64,000 nucleotides of DNA. It comes from Tiliqua scincoides (taxonomy: Eukaryota > Chordata > Lepidosauria > Squamata > Scincidae). The translations under genes were made by a program, and so were the position numbers. The stretch is from assembly GCF_035046505.1 (NCBI RefSeq), contig NC_089827.1:59028856-59092855 (forward strand), in the 5' to 3' direction. Shown in pieces: positions 46,224-56,800 of this stretch. Numbering within the stretch: position 1 is the first letter of the stretch; each line of letters opens with the position of its first letter. Below the pieces are notes generated by a model. That model saw only the letters and a list, made by a program, of their open reading frames with translations, did not search any database and was not told the DNA's origin.

Positions 46224-47216
46224 GAAAAACAGAAGCAGCCAGAGTTCATTATGGACAAGGACTTTGCTCCTTTCCCTCACAGAATCCGTAGGCGTTTTCC
46301 ACCCTTAGGGACCTCATCCAGCCTCAGTCGCATCCCAGAACTCTCCACTCGCCTTGTTGGCTCTGGAGGACAGGCAGCTCTCAGCCCCACCCTGAAAAAG
46401 GAAGCTAGTCATAACCTTTTCTTGCAGGATTCCACCAAGCAAGCCCCCTTGGCAAAGGACAGAGGAGGGATTCCCAGACCTCATTCCAGGCTTGGACCTC
46501 CCAAACCACCACGTAGCTATGAGCACTCCACATCAAGCACTCTTCCCTCGACATCCCAGACTTCTCAGTGGACAGCAGCCAATGGTCTGGCACCACAGAA
46601 ACTAAGCTCTCTCTCTTTTACTTTTCGACAACGTGGTGGTGCATCTCCACCTGGCCGGCAACTCCTCTCACACTCTGTGGCAAAGAGGGAATTCCAGAAG
46701 GTTCACCTGAGAAAGGAAACACTGGGAAAGGGAGGAGAATTGCCCTTATCATGCCCCCAACTGTTGTCTGGATTACAAAACCTGACCCAAAGTGCAACTG
46801 AAAGCCACAGAGATATGCAAAGGAGCCCCTGCCATGAAAGTGAAAATCATCTCTCCAGCAACGAAATGGCAGATTCCCAGTGGAGTTTGGCCCCTGCAAG
46901 CTCACCATCACCACCTCTTCCATTACGTCACCAAACCACAGGAAATGATCCCATGAATTTATCCCTGAAGGCAGCTGTTGATGAGATTCTTTCCAATGAG
47001 AGTTGTGGCACCACTAAAGATGGATGTGCACCCCAAGGCTCATCTGAATTGGGAAACATGTCCCTTTCTGTTCCCTTCCTGGAGGAACATCTCGAAAAGG
47101 AAGCTGCGATGGGCAACCTCTTCATGGCGGATTCCCCAATGGCTCCTGTGGCAAATGCAACAGGGTTTGAATGTAAGTCCAAAAGTGCTGGCAGCTGGGA
47201 AGGGGCCTTCTCTTGA
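46224..47216 (+). CDS. unrecognised Ser/Pro-rich protein, 321 codons from the ATG at 46,251
   Basis: A 321-codon frame opens at 46,251 with a good Kozak context (A at -3, G at +4). The frame stays open upstream to a strong acceptor at 46,223 (TTGTTTCTTTAG). The protein begins MDKDFAPFPHRIRRRFPPLG. It is rich in Ser, Pro, Thr and Gln with clustered basic residues (RIRRR, KLSSLSFTFRQR), a mid-region rich in LL and Q, and an acidic/hydrophobic patch near the end (VPFLEEHLEKEAA). I see no signal peptide, membrane span, coiled coil or known domain; it looks largely disordered. A consensus donor (GTAAGT) at 47,172 could shorten the last exon; otherwise it ends at TGA 47,214-47,216, with an AATAAA near 47,449. 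It lies between SMIM45 and SEPTIN3, where I recall no human gene. Low-copy sequence and frame length argue for a real gene; the identity is unknown. Confidence 0.6.
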   Translation, partial: EKQKQPEFIMDKDFAPFPHRIRRRFPPLGTSSSLSRIPELSTRLVGSGGQAALSPTLKKEASHNLFLQDSTKQAPLAKDRGGIPRPHSRLGPPKPPRSYEHSTSSTLPSTSQTSQWTAANGLAPQKLSSLSFTFRQRGGASPPGRQLLSHSVAKREFQKVHLRKETLGKGGELPLSCPQLLSGLQNLTQSATESHRDMQRSPCHESENHLSSNEMADSQWSLAPASSPSPPLPLRHQTTGNDPMNLSLKAAVDEILSNESCGTTKDGCAPQGSSELGNMSLSVPFLEEHLEKEAAMGNLFMADSPMAPVANATGFECKSKSAGSWEGAFS

Positions 47217-47446
47217 GTAAAGCAGAGAAATGTGCAGGAATTACCACAGTATTTCATGTTGCATGAGGTAACATTCTGGTTTCATGTTATGCCTGGTCAG
47301 GTCAGCAAGTCTGCAGAAGCAGAATGTCAATCAGGGTCAGTTCACACATGCAGGACATCCACTCCCTGCCCCCAACCCTAAATGATTCCTCCTAAAAACA
47401 AGACACTTTGAAGAAATGAAGAATGTGAATACATGAAGCCAGTTTA

Positions 47447-47454
47447 TAATAAAT
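47447..47454 (+). terminator. candidate poly(A) signal of the unrecognised gene
   Basis: AATAAA within TTATAATAAATCAGG lies about 235 bases after the TGA of the 321-codon frame. It would close a short 3' UTR. Confidence 0.4.
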
Positions 47455-48144
47455 CAGGTTGCTGGTCCTGCCAGCACAACACTGTCTACTCAGATGGCAC
47501 TCCAATGGTGTCAATGACACTCCAAACATCTTTCCTGACCCTATTATCTGTCAGGACTGGTGGCTTGGAGGCAAGTAGCCAGTCTGGGAAAAGTGACTGC
47601 AAGCAGCTCTTGGTAAAGTTGCTCAGACTGAAACAGCAAGTCAGAGCAGCAGCTTTACAGGGCAAGATGTAACCCTGTTGTGTTGCCTAATCTCCACTGG
47701 ACTGGTAGCTGCATTTGTGCTCATGGTGGACATCTGCAGTGGTGACACTGCAGCCCATTGGAGATCTGGCCAGCAGTTCCCTTCACCTGTATACTGTCAT
47801 GGTGGTGTAGAGTGAGGAGTCTCCAGCACCTTGATCTTCTTGAGATCCTCCCACTGGTGGTGCCTCCAGTTGAATTCTGGGCCTGGGGCATGCAAATCAT
47901 GTATCTAACACAGAGTGCTTCAGTGGCCAGCAGCCACTTCTGTGAGCACAGTGCCTGGCAAAGTTCAAATGAGTGTTCATTGTTCCAGTTTCTAACTGGG
48001 CTTTGGAACAACCAGTAGCAAAGGAAATGTTTGGGAAATGGCAGGGAGATGTTTTCTCAGGGGTCAGGCATGCCAGTTCAAGTGCACAAGCACTGCCATG
48101 GACTGTACCCATCCACTTCATCCCAGCATTACCAAATATTCAGC

Positions 48145-48320
48145 CACAGGACGGGGCCATAGCTCAGTGGTGGGGTATCCATTTTTAATGCAGAAGGTCA
48201 ATCCCTGCAGGGTCAATCCCTTGAATTGCCAGGCAGGGCTGGAGAACTTTCACCAGTCAATGTACTGAGCTTGATGGACCAATGGCCTGACTCAGTAGAC
48301 AGCAGCAGCTTTCTTTGTGG
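48145..48320 (+). mobile_element. tRNA-derived SINE with CR1-like tail
   Basis: The head GGGGCCATAGCTCAGTGGT carries the A box, followed by GCAGAAGGTCAATCCC (B-box-like). The tail TTGATGGACCAATGGCC, GACTCAGTAGACAGCAGC resembles a CR1 3' end. This is the common tRNA/CR1-type SINE architecture of reptiles. Confidence 0.7.
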
Positions 48321-48624
48321 CTTTGACACAGGCAGAAGTCCTTGGCTCTCTTCTTTGTGCTGCTGCTTCCTGGACATCTGCTTCAAAGACTGCTAAAAGT
48401 GACACCCATTTCTTATCCGCTACCCCTGAGTCAGCTATCACATGCGACGGTGGCCTCCATATATATATTTAAACACACAATCACACATTTCACTGTGTGC
48501 GCATGTGGGGCAGTGGCTTTCCAGCATGCTACATACAGCAAAATCTATATTTTTACAGTCATCACATGTGGCAATCTATGTGCAGGTTGCACCCTTCTGA
48601 CTTACGTGCAAGGGTTTTCAGTGC

Positions 48625-48760
48625 GTGTCTCTGTGCATTTGTCACGGCAAGCGCAAGCCCCCCCCTGGAGAAGCAGAGAGCTGGAGGTGCATCCTAGAAT
48701 GCCGCCACCTCTCCCCTCTCCAAGGGGTCCGTGCTTGCCTTGACAAATGCACAGAGACAC
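48625..48760. repeat. 136-base palindromic element
   Basis: GTGTCTCTGTGCATTTGTCA at the left is the reverse complement of the right end TGACAAATGCACAGAGACAC. Pairing continues inward through GGCAAGC / GCTTGCC and on to the C-rich / G-rich inner arms. Confidence 0.7.
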
Positions 48761-49002
48761 ATACAGATGTAGATGCCTACAGGCGCATGGAGAGCCAGCC
48801 AGTGTGCACTATGCACACTGACACCGAGGCAGAGCTCTCCTTGCCTGAGCTGTCACGCAGGCTACTGCTGGCAGACAATCTGAGTCTCCATCCAGGGGAC
48901 TAATGCTGTCTGATGTCCTCAAGAGCCCACAATGGTGCAGGCAGCATGCTGCAGTCAGGTGCCATCGGCATAAGCCTGTTCGCTAGAGAGACCCTGCTGG
49001 CT

Positions 49003-49083
49003 TTAACCCATGTCTGCCCAGCGCACAGGTGTACACATAGGATCCCTGTTGCGTTTATGCAGCGTGGGACGGAAATGGGGGAT
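49003..49083. mobile_element. family P palindromic TTAA element, copy 3
   Basis: TTAACCCATGTCTGCCC, then GGATCCCTGTTGCGTTTATG, then GGGACGGAAATGGGG. The right TTAA is lost. Confidence 0.5.
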
Positions 49084-49279
49084 TGCACCCCCTGTTTAGC
49101 TCTGCCAATAAGATGGCAAGTAGGCACCAAGGCTAACGCCCAAGATCAAAGACATGCAGGCACACTCTCCCTTGCTTGGGGAACATATCGATGTCCAGTG
49201 TGCGTGTGTGTGGGGGGGGGTGGGTGAGGAAATCTTTCCCATCACTGTCTCTGGAGATGCTCAGCCCCAGAGCAGCATG

Positions 49280-50040
49280 TGAGAGCAGGCTGCCTGGGAT
49301 CCAGGAAGGCGGCAGAGAGAGAGGCAAGGGAGAAAGAGGCAGGCAGGCGTGCAGGGGAGGGGACGTTCTCCGGCTCTGTCTGCCCCAGTTCCCGTAGCAC
49401 CTCCCTTCAGGAGCCAGCCAGCCAGCCAGCCAGCACACAGGCTCCTAGCCCAAGTCTCCCGGATGCTCAGATGGTGCTGATGCGGCCCCGGATCCTGGGA
49501 AGAGCGAGGGGGGATGTGGGGGAGCTTTCGCAGGGATGCTGAATATTCTGGTCACGTGACCGTGGCAGCGGCAGCATCCCTGGAGAGGAAGAAGGGGAGA
49601 GAGGGAGGCTCGAAGCTCGGAGTCCAGCTCCCCGCTGCAGGATCGCATCTGGAGACAAAGGAAGATTCATGTTCAAAGGTGGGTGCTGCTGTGCAGGCTC
49701 TGGCTGGGCTCAGGCGCACGACCCTCGCCGCGCAGCTCAGCGCCGCCTCGCCCATCCATCCGCTCGTCGGGAGAGCGGCTGAGAGGGACAGGGACGCTGC
49801 CGCCCGCCCGCCCGCCTCTCCCACCTGGGTCCAGGAGGCAGCTGCGGGGCTTGTGTGCAGGCTTGGCCACTGCTGGGCACAGGCGCGGGCTCTCCCTGGG
49901 GGGCGGGGGCGCCTCCGCAGGGGATCTGGGGAGGGGATCGGAGGGGCTGGCGGTGGGGATTCCTCCTGCCTGAGCAGGGTTGGGTGGCGTTGTCGGGGGG
50001 CCTCCCACTGGAGTCCTCTGGTGCGCCGCAGAAACATCAA
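49280..50040 (+). promoter_or_regulatory. SEPTIN3: SEPTIN3 CpG-island promoter
   Basis: This GC-rich, CG-dense block surrounds the first coding exon. It includes a palindromic E-box GGTCACGTGACC at 49,550-49,561, about 108 bases before the start codon, and a short CCAG repeat near 49,410-49,435. A G tract follows in intron 1. The transcription start is not identifiable from sequence. Confidence 0.7.
49669..49678 (+). CDS. SEPTIN3: SEPTIN3 coding exon 1 (start)
   Basis: ATG TTC AAA G followed by the donor GTGGGT. Joined to exon 2 it reads MFKGPTDTK, matching human MSKGLPETR in length and layout. This tiny coding piece is too short for ORF finding and is placed by phase, donor and homology. 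Confidence 0.85.
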
Positions 50041-50794
50041 GACTGGCGTGAAGGTGGGGAATGGGAAGCCACGGGGGGGGGGGGTGGAAATGGAGAAAGG
50101 AGGGAAGGGGGTGTGATGATGTGGGGGCTGGCAGCGGGCATTGAAGATTAGAAGGGAGGCAGGGCAGAGTGGTGGGAGGACGGAATGAATGAATGAATGG
50201 GCTGATGGGGAGAGCTGGGAGATCAGGCCACAGGGCTGGCAGATTTGAGGGTCGGGGTGAACCAGGGTTGAGATGGCATTGTCTGTGGGCCTCCCACTGG
50301 AGTCCAGTGGTGAAAGCATCAGGGCCGGTGGGGGAGGAGGACAGAATGAATGAAATGGGCTGGTGGTGAAGGCGGGGGGGGGGAAATCAGGTCACAGTGT
50401 TGATATATATAGAGGCAGATTTGGGGGGGGGGGAAAGGAGGAGTTCTTGTCATTGGAAAGAAACACAAGCTTTTGAGCTGCGCTTGGTTGTATATGGTCA
50501 GGAAAAATGCACCCCACCTCTCAGAGGATCAATTTTGATTCAGCTTTACAGTAAGTGCAAAACACACCACAGGAGAGGAGAGTGCCAGAATGGTTGGGGA
50601 AGGAGTGAGTGCCTAACAGATCTATTGTCTCTGCATATCATCATCATCATCATCTAAACTGGGGTTAGGATGACCTTCAGCAGCGCCAGAGCTGGGCAAA
50701 TCCTAAGCATGGCTTAATTTAAGCCATTTCTGCCCAATGTAGCATATATGCAACAGGGACCAAATGTGTGCACCTGTGGGCTCCGCAAAAATGG

Positions 50795-50865
<71 letters not shown>

Positions 50866-53800
50866 AACTGACTGACTGACTGACTGACTGCTAGGATTGT
50901 CCCAGCTCAGGGGTCTGGTTGAAGATGTTCCTACCAGTTTTTTTTCCTTTTTCTTTGGTAGGCTCATTTCTCTGAAATGTCATGTCTTTTGGTCTCTAAG
51001 CCTAGCTGTGTGAAGGCTGGCTGTGATTACTGATTGAGGACAAGACACTGCACATGCTCAGCAACCTGCCTTTCTTATACATTCGCATGTTCTAAGGTTG
51101 AGATTGGTGTTTTAAACAGATCTGAGAGCTAAAGGCCTATGAGTTTTGGCTCAAATTAAGCTCCAAATTAAGCCTGTCTCACATCTCCCTGATGTGTAAA
51201 ATCAAGTCAAATGAACCACTGGGCCACCCAATGAAGCTGTAAGCTACTTGAGAGTGGATTGTTCTAAAGCCTACATACATTTTATGTTGTGTGGAAGTTT
51301 GTGTGCCTTGGAACAAAGGCCCTCCCTCCCCAGCTTTGGAAGCAACAGCTGTATCTTGTAATTATTTTCCTAGGACAGGATTTTTAAAAGACTGCTAATT
51401 GGAAAGCCTCATGGAAACTATTTCAATAGCAACAGCTTGGCTTCCAGGGATGTAGGTTTAATATGTTTATTTTGAGATTCTGTGTGTGGGCACTTCCACA
51501 GGCTTCAATGGAAGTGGGTGCTGACCCAATGCCTAATGAATGACAGGCGTTCTGTCACTCAGCTGGGTGGTGTATTGCAAAACACAACTGGAAGTATGCT
51601 GGACAAGAGCTGATTGTGATTTTCTTACCCAAAGCTGGCTTCTTCACTGTCAGATGTTTCAGCTTTCAATCTCCCTGACAGTCAATAGTGCCACTCCAGA
51701 CAAAGAACAGGAAGGCAAAGGGAAGAGAAAAATAGCCTTCCACTGCCGGGGACAATAAGTAAAATGGGCTCCTGTTCTTAGCAGTAGCAAGCCACAGGCA
51801 TTCCCATTTGTTTGCTACTTGAGTTCCAAGAGACTGCAGCAAATGCATCCAATGTTGATGATTAGAAGCATTAGAAGAGAGTTAATAGAAATCTCACAAT
51901 TAGCTCAATGTTATTATCCACTAGCTGAGCACTTAGGGACTGGTTTTGCATCCCTAAGTTGTACTGTGCTTTACACAAGAATCCCAGAATGTTAGCACCA
52001 TGGAATTTGATGATCCTTGTGTCAAGCAAACATCATGTAAAGCAGGGGTGTCCAAACTTTTTAGCAGGAGAGCCACATCATCTCTCTGACACTGTGTTGG
52101 GGGCCAGGAAAAAAAAGAATCAATTTACATTTCAAATGTGAATAAATTTACATAAATCTACATAAATATATTAGAGATTAAACTTATATAAATCAATGAA
52201 GTTCTCGCAATAGCTCAAGGCCTATAAAAGGCCTTACACAAAGCAAGGCCAGCCTTTCCTTTGCTGCTACTGCTGCAGCACAGATGTGAAATAGCAAGCA
52301 GTGGAGGGAGCCCTCATCCCACGTGAGAGGTGAAACAGTTTCCCTCATGTTGAGAGCAGTTGTGTCGGGCCAGTGTGGGCTCCAGCAAATCTCTGAAGGG
52401 CCAGAGGCTCATTGGAGGCTGGGTGCTCCCCACAGGCCGGATTAGGAGCCCTTGAGGGCCACAAGTGGCCCTCAGACCAGGGTTTGGGCACCCCTGATGT
52501 AAAGCAAAGAGCTGGGAGGGGTCTTGAAGGTCATCTAGTCCAACCTCCTGCTTAGCACAAGCAAGTGCTATAACATCCCTACAGGTGGATGTCCAGACTC
52601 AGTCTGAGACCGGTAATGCAGGAGAGCCCACCACTATACAGGGTAGATTATCCCAGTGCTGAACAGCTCTTACAGTTAGTAAATTCTTCCTCATGTCTAT
52701 TCCAAATCTATTCCCCTGTAGTTACAAATCATTAGTTCTAGCTCTGCACTTGGGAATCACAGAGACTAACAGCCCAATCCTATTGCCCAGAGGAACAGAG
52801 GCGTCACAATGGTGAACACTGTATCCCATGGGTGCCAGGAAGCTGCTGATGGTCTCCTTGGGGGAAGGGGACTTTTATCCCTTTCCTAAGGAAAGCTCCT
52901 GACACTACAATGGGGCTTCTTAAGTCTGTCCCAGCTATTTTTCCATATTGGAATTTCATACAGCCGGACATGGAGGAGCAGGGCTCCGCTGGTCGCACCT
53001 ACCTCCTCGACCAGTTCCTCCCCTGCCCTCCCCCCACCCCAGAATGCCTCTCTCCCACCCCGAAAACCCACATCATTGCCTGGTGGTGCAAATTACCTTT
53101 GGGTGCTCCTGCATTGTTCTCTGTCTGGTGTTCCCTACTCAGAGGGTATCATAAATGTACTTTACAGTATGTTTATGACACCCAGCACTAGCATTAGCAC
53201 AAGGGCACAATAAATTGGGTGCTAAGACAGCCTTTCAGCCTTTCTAGGACATCTAGATCCTCTTCACACTTGCTGCTCCCAAGTCAGGACTCTGCTGTCC
53301 TGTACTTGCGCCTCTTTTTTGTACCTATGTACAGGACTTTACATTTGTCTCTTTTGAACTTCATCTCCATCTTGGTGTGGGCCTAATGATTGAGGCTGTC
53401 AGGGTAGTTTTGAATCCTGATTCAGACCTCCAGGGTGCTAGTTATCCCTCCCAGGCTTAAATCTGCAAATTTGATAAACATTCCCTCTACCCCCTTATCA
53501 ATTTATAAAATTGTGGCATTTTGTGGCAGTAGATCTGTGAGTATCAGATGCAGGGGTCAAAGATCAGAGCAAGGCTTAGTGTAACATACATGTAGCACAT
53601 GTGCTTCACACTATGGGTATGTATGCTACACTTTGTGTAACAAAGGCATGGTGGCGGCCAATAGCTCGAATGACTTTCGAAGAGTATTGAACAAAGGCAT
53701 GGAGGAGGAGAAGTGCCTCGCCCCATAGCCATGTGGAACCTCTAAATTCATCTGCAAGTGAAAAATCTTCCAGGTGTTATTTTTAACTGAAGGAAAATGC

Positions 53801-56800
53801 TCCAAGTCAGTAGGAATTCAATAAATTTTTCAGAATGTCAGGGAGGGGAAGGAGAAAGGAAGGCTTACAATGACTCCTGTCAGGGAGGCAGCAATGGAGT
53901 AGAGAAGCATAAAAATAAGCAGGGCTGCTGGCGTTTCCACCCTAAAAGCATCTTGACCCATTTCCATGCCTTTAAAAGTGCCTTATATTTTCTGTTTTGA
54001 ATTTTGCTAGGTCTTGCCATGACCTGGATGGTAAACCATGTATAAAGATTCACCTCCCTGGGAGCAAATAAGAATCCTGGTTTGTGATTCCTCTTTTTGT
54101 TTTAGGGGTCAATTCTCCCCTTTGCCCTTCCCCCATCTTCTTGTAAGTCAGTAGCATGAGCTCTATGCTGCCAACGAGAGCAGGCTGAGATAAGGCTGAG
54201 GCTTGCCGAAGAGCGCCTAGTAAGTTCATGCTTGAATTTTGTTGGGGAGCGCCAGTTTCCTAAGGCTGGGTATCCTGGTACTGAAAAGTCCCCAAAGCAC
54301 CTGAGGCTGAAATCCAATCCACAATTAAGTGGGAGTAAGTCCCATTGAACACAATAGGACTTACTTCTGAGTAGACATGCATTGTGCCCTGAGTCTTGTT
54401 AGGCTGGAGTGACATTGTCTTTCTATTTTAAAAGGGGTTGGGTTTTTTTTTTTTTCCTGCTCTGGAAAACTCCCCTGGCAGAAAGAGATACTGGATACAC
54501 AAAATGACATAGAACTAAGAACTGGGTAGTGCTTTTCACTTGGATCCACAAGAAAAATAGCACTTGTATTGCGTAGTTTTGTACAGATGTGTCAACCTTT
54601 CAAGTAGTACAGCTGAATATTCGCTGCCTGTGGATCAAAGGAGACCTTTCCATTTCAGTGATCATTTTGTAGCTTATGGTTTACAAGGTCTGTGCTTACG
54701 TATTTTTAAGATTTTATGGTGTTACCTACTCCATGTGGTGGGAGATGTTGTGTACTAAAAACCAAATAAGTGTAGACAGATGTGATGGCATCCCTTTGTA
54801 CTTTATACATTCCTGTTTCTATAATTCAAGGGACCCCTCCTCTGTAAGTTCCACAAGTTAGAACATGGCCCTGTGGGGGTTCGCACTGAGCTACCACTGC
54901 TGTGTGAGTCAGGTTCCCACCTAGTGATAAGGCCAGGGAGCTGTCCAGCACATCAGGAAACAAGGTTGCAAAGGAGCTGTCCAGCTAGGAAATTCTGGAA
55001 CTCAGAGCAGTTCAGTTGAGGTATAACATCAGCAACTATCAGAGACTAACTCCACAGATTTATACCTAAACCTTTTCCCCTCTGGTTCCTGAAGCACTGT
55101 CAAGGTTCTGATCCAGAGCATGCATTGATTTGGGCCTCATCTTCCTGAGCAGGGGGTCAGGGATGTAAAGCCTTGCATTGTACTGTATTGTCAGCCCAAT
55201 CCTAAGTGGGTCTTCATATCCGGAAAGCTCATTTTGGTGGTGTGAGACCCTTTAGAGCTGTTGCAAAAAGCAACAAGTCATTTGGCATAGCATGGCTGCA
55301 GCTGTAAGCAGCCAGGTTTATGTACCAGCGGACCAGGGATACCTCTGGCACCAGTAAGTTGGTGCAGGTAGTGGGAAGGAGGGGGTGTCCTAGTTGACTT
55401 TCTGATTCAGGTGTAAAAATTATGCAAAGGTAGTGCTGTGTCCATTGTACAAGTTGCTGTTGTCAAAGGAGTTTCAGGAATTGATATGGTTGTATCTCAG
55501 TACTCCTTGACTCACCATGTAGTTACGTACCCCCATAATCATATGTAGAAAATTGCTGAGGTGTATATGTGTGTACTGGCTTTTTGTTCCTTTTTTACCA
55601 TTCACACTTACAGAAGGACAAATGGATGGAGAGGAGATATGAGCCATTAGGAAGGAGGGTCCCAGTGGATTCTGCTCTTTTTCTTTCTATACCACATAAA
55701 AAGAATCCGTTACCCCAGTTACTCTCAGACCTGTTGTTCAGCTATTTGTAGGAATATAAAGTGTTTGTTTTCCTTCCATTCTTTCAGGGCCAACAGATAC
55801 CAAGACCGAAACAGCCATGTCTGAGCTGGTGCCAGAGCCCCGGCCAAAGCCAGTTGTGCCCATGAAGCCAGTTGGCAGTAATTCGAACCTGCTGGGCTAC
55901 ATTGGGATCGACACCATCATTGAGCAAATGCGCAAGAAAACCATGAAAACTGGATTTGACTTCAACGTCATGGTTGTAGGTAGGAAGGATGAGAGCCAAG
56001 GGATACTTTGATTTATAATCAGGGTTTGATACCTACTACTTTAATGTGTGGACTCCACACAGCATAAGGCACCAGAATGCCAAGAGCAAGAAGACTAGGA
56101 CCACTCCCATGCCAACATTTCTATGCCAGCACCTTGTGATGCAAAGGCCTTGCTCTCACTGTTAGAAATCTGTCTCTGGGCTGTTATACTTCACTGTGAT
56201 TGTGGTAGATCCAGCAAGACACTTTGCTAAACTCATCATCTGGCAGAAGCTAAAAAAATGGGTATTTTCTGATTCACAGCCCTGGAAACCTCAATCATCT
56301 CAAGGTCTTCACTTATTCCAGCACATTACATCAAAGGTATTTGGGCGGGTATAGGCACCCACATGCATCTGTGTAATGTGGTACAGTATTTGTTTGTTTA
56401 TGAAAGCAAATGTTCTAGTCATGCTATCCTAAGAAGAGGAAGTGGATATAAATACAAAATGTGCAAAGATTATTTATGAATAAGGGGGCAAAAGTGAAAT
56501 GAAATGTAACAAGGGTCTTGGCTGAGAATGAGTCTGTATTTCAAGCATGCATCATGCCTCTGCCCACATTGATTTGTTCATTATTATTAAGAATATTGAT
56601 GCACTGCTTTTCAACAAAAAGTAGCACACAAAGTGCATTTTTTTAATGGTAAAATAAATCAATAAATGGTTCCCTACCCCCCAAAGGGCTCCCAGTTTAA
56701 AAAGAGACGCAGATACCAGAAACATCCACTGGAAAAGACTCCTTGCTATGAAGAGAGACTGAGGGACAGCTGACAGCATAGCTCCCTTGCCACATTCACT

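Noticed and set aside
48145-48220. tRNA gene
   Set aside because: A- and B-box-like motifs are present, but the cloverleaf is broken and a CR1-like tail follows; it is a SINE head.
49514-50319. Plus-strand 200-codon and minus-strand 255-codon frames over the SEPTIN3 CpG island
   Set aside because: Both are GC-driven, low in complexity (Pro/Ser/Arg or Gly runs) and overlap the SEPTIN3 first exon and intron 1.
50719-50967. Phe/Ser-Leu repeat protein on the minus strand
   Set aside because: Translation of the GAAA microsatellite.
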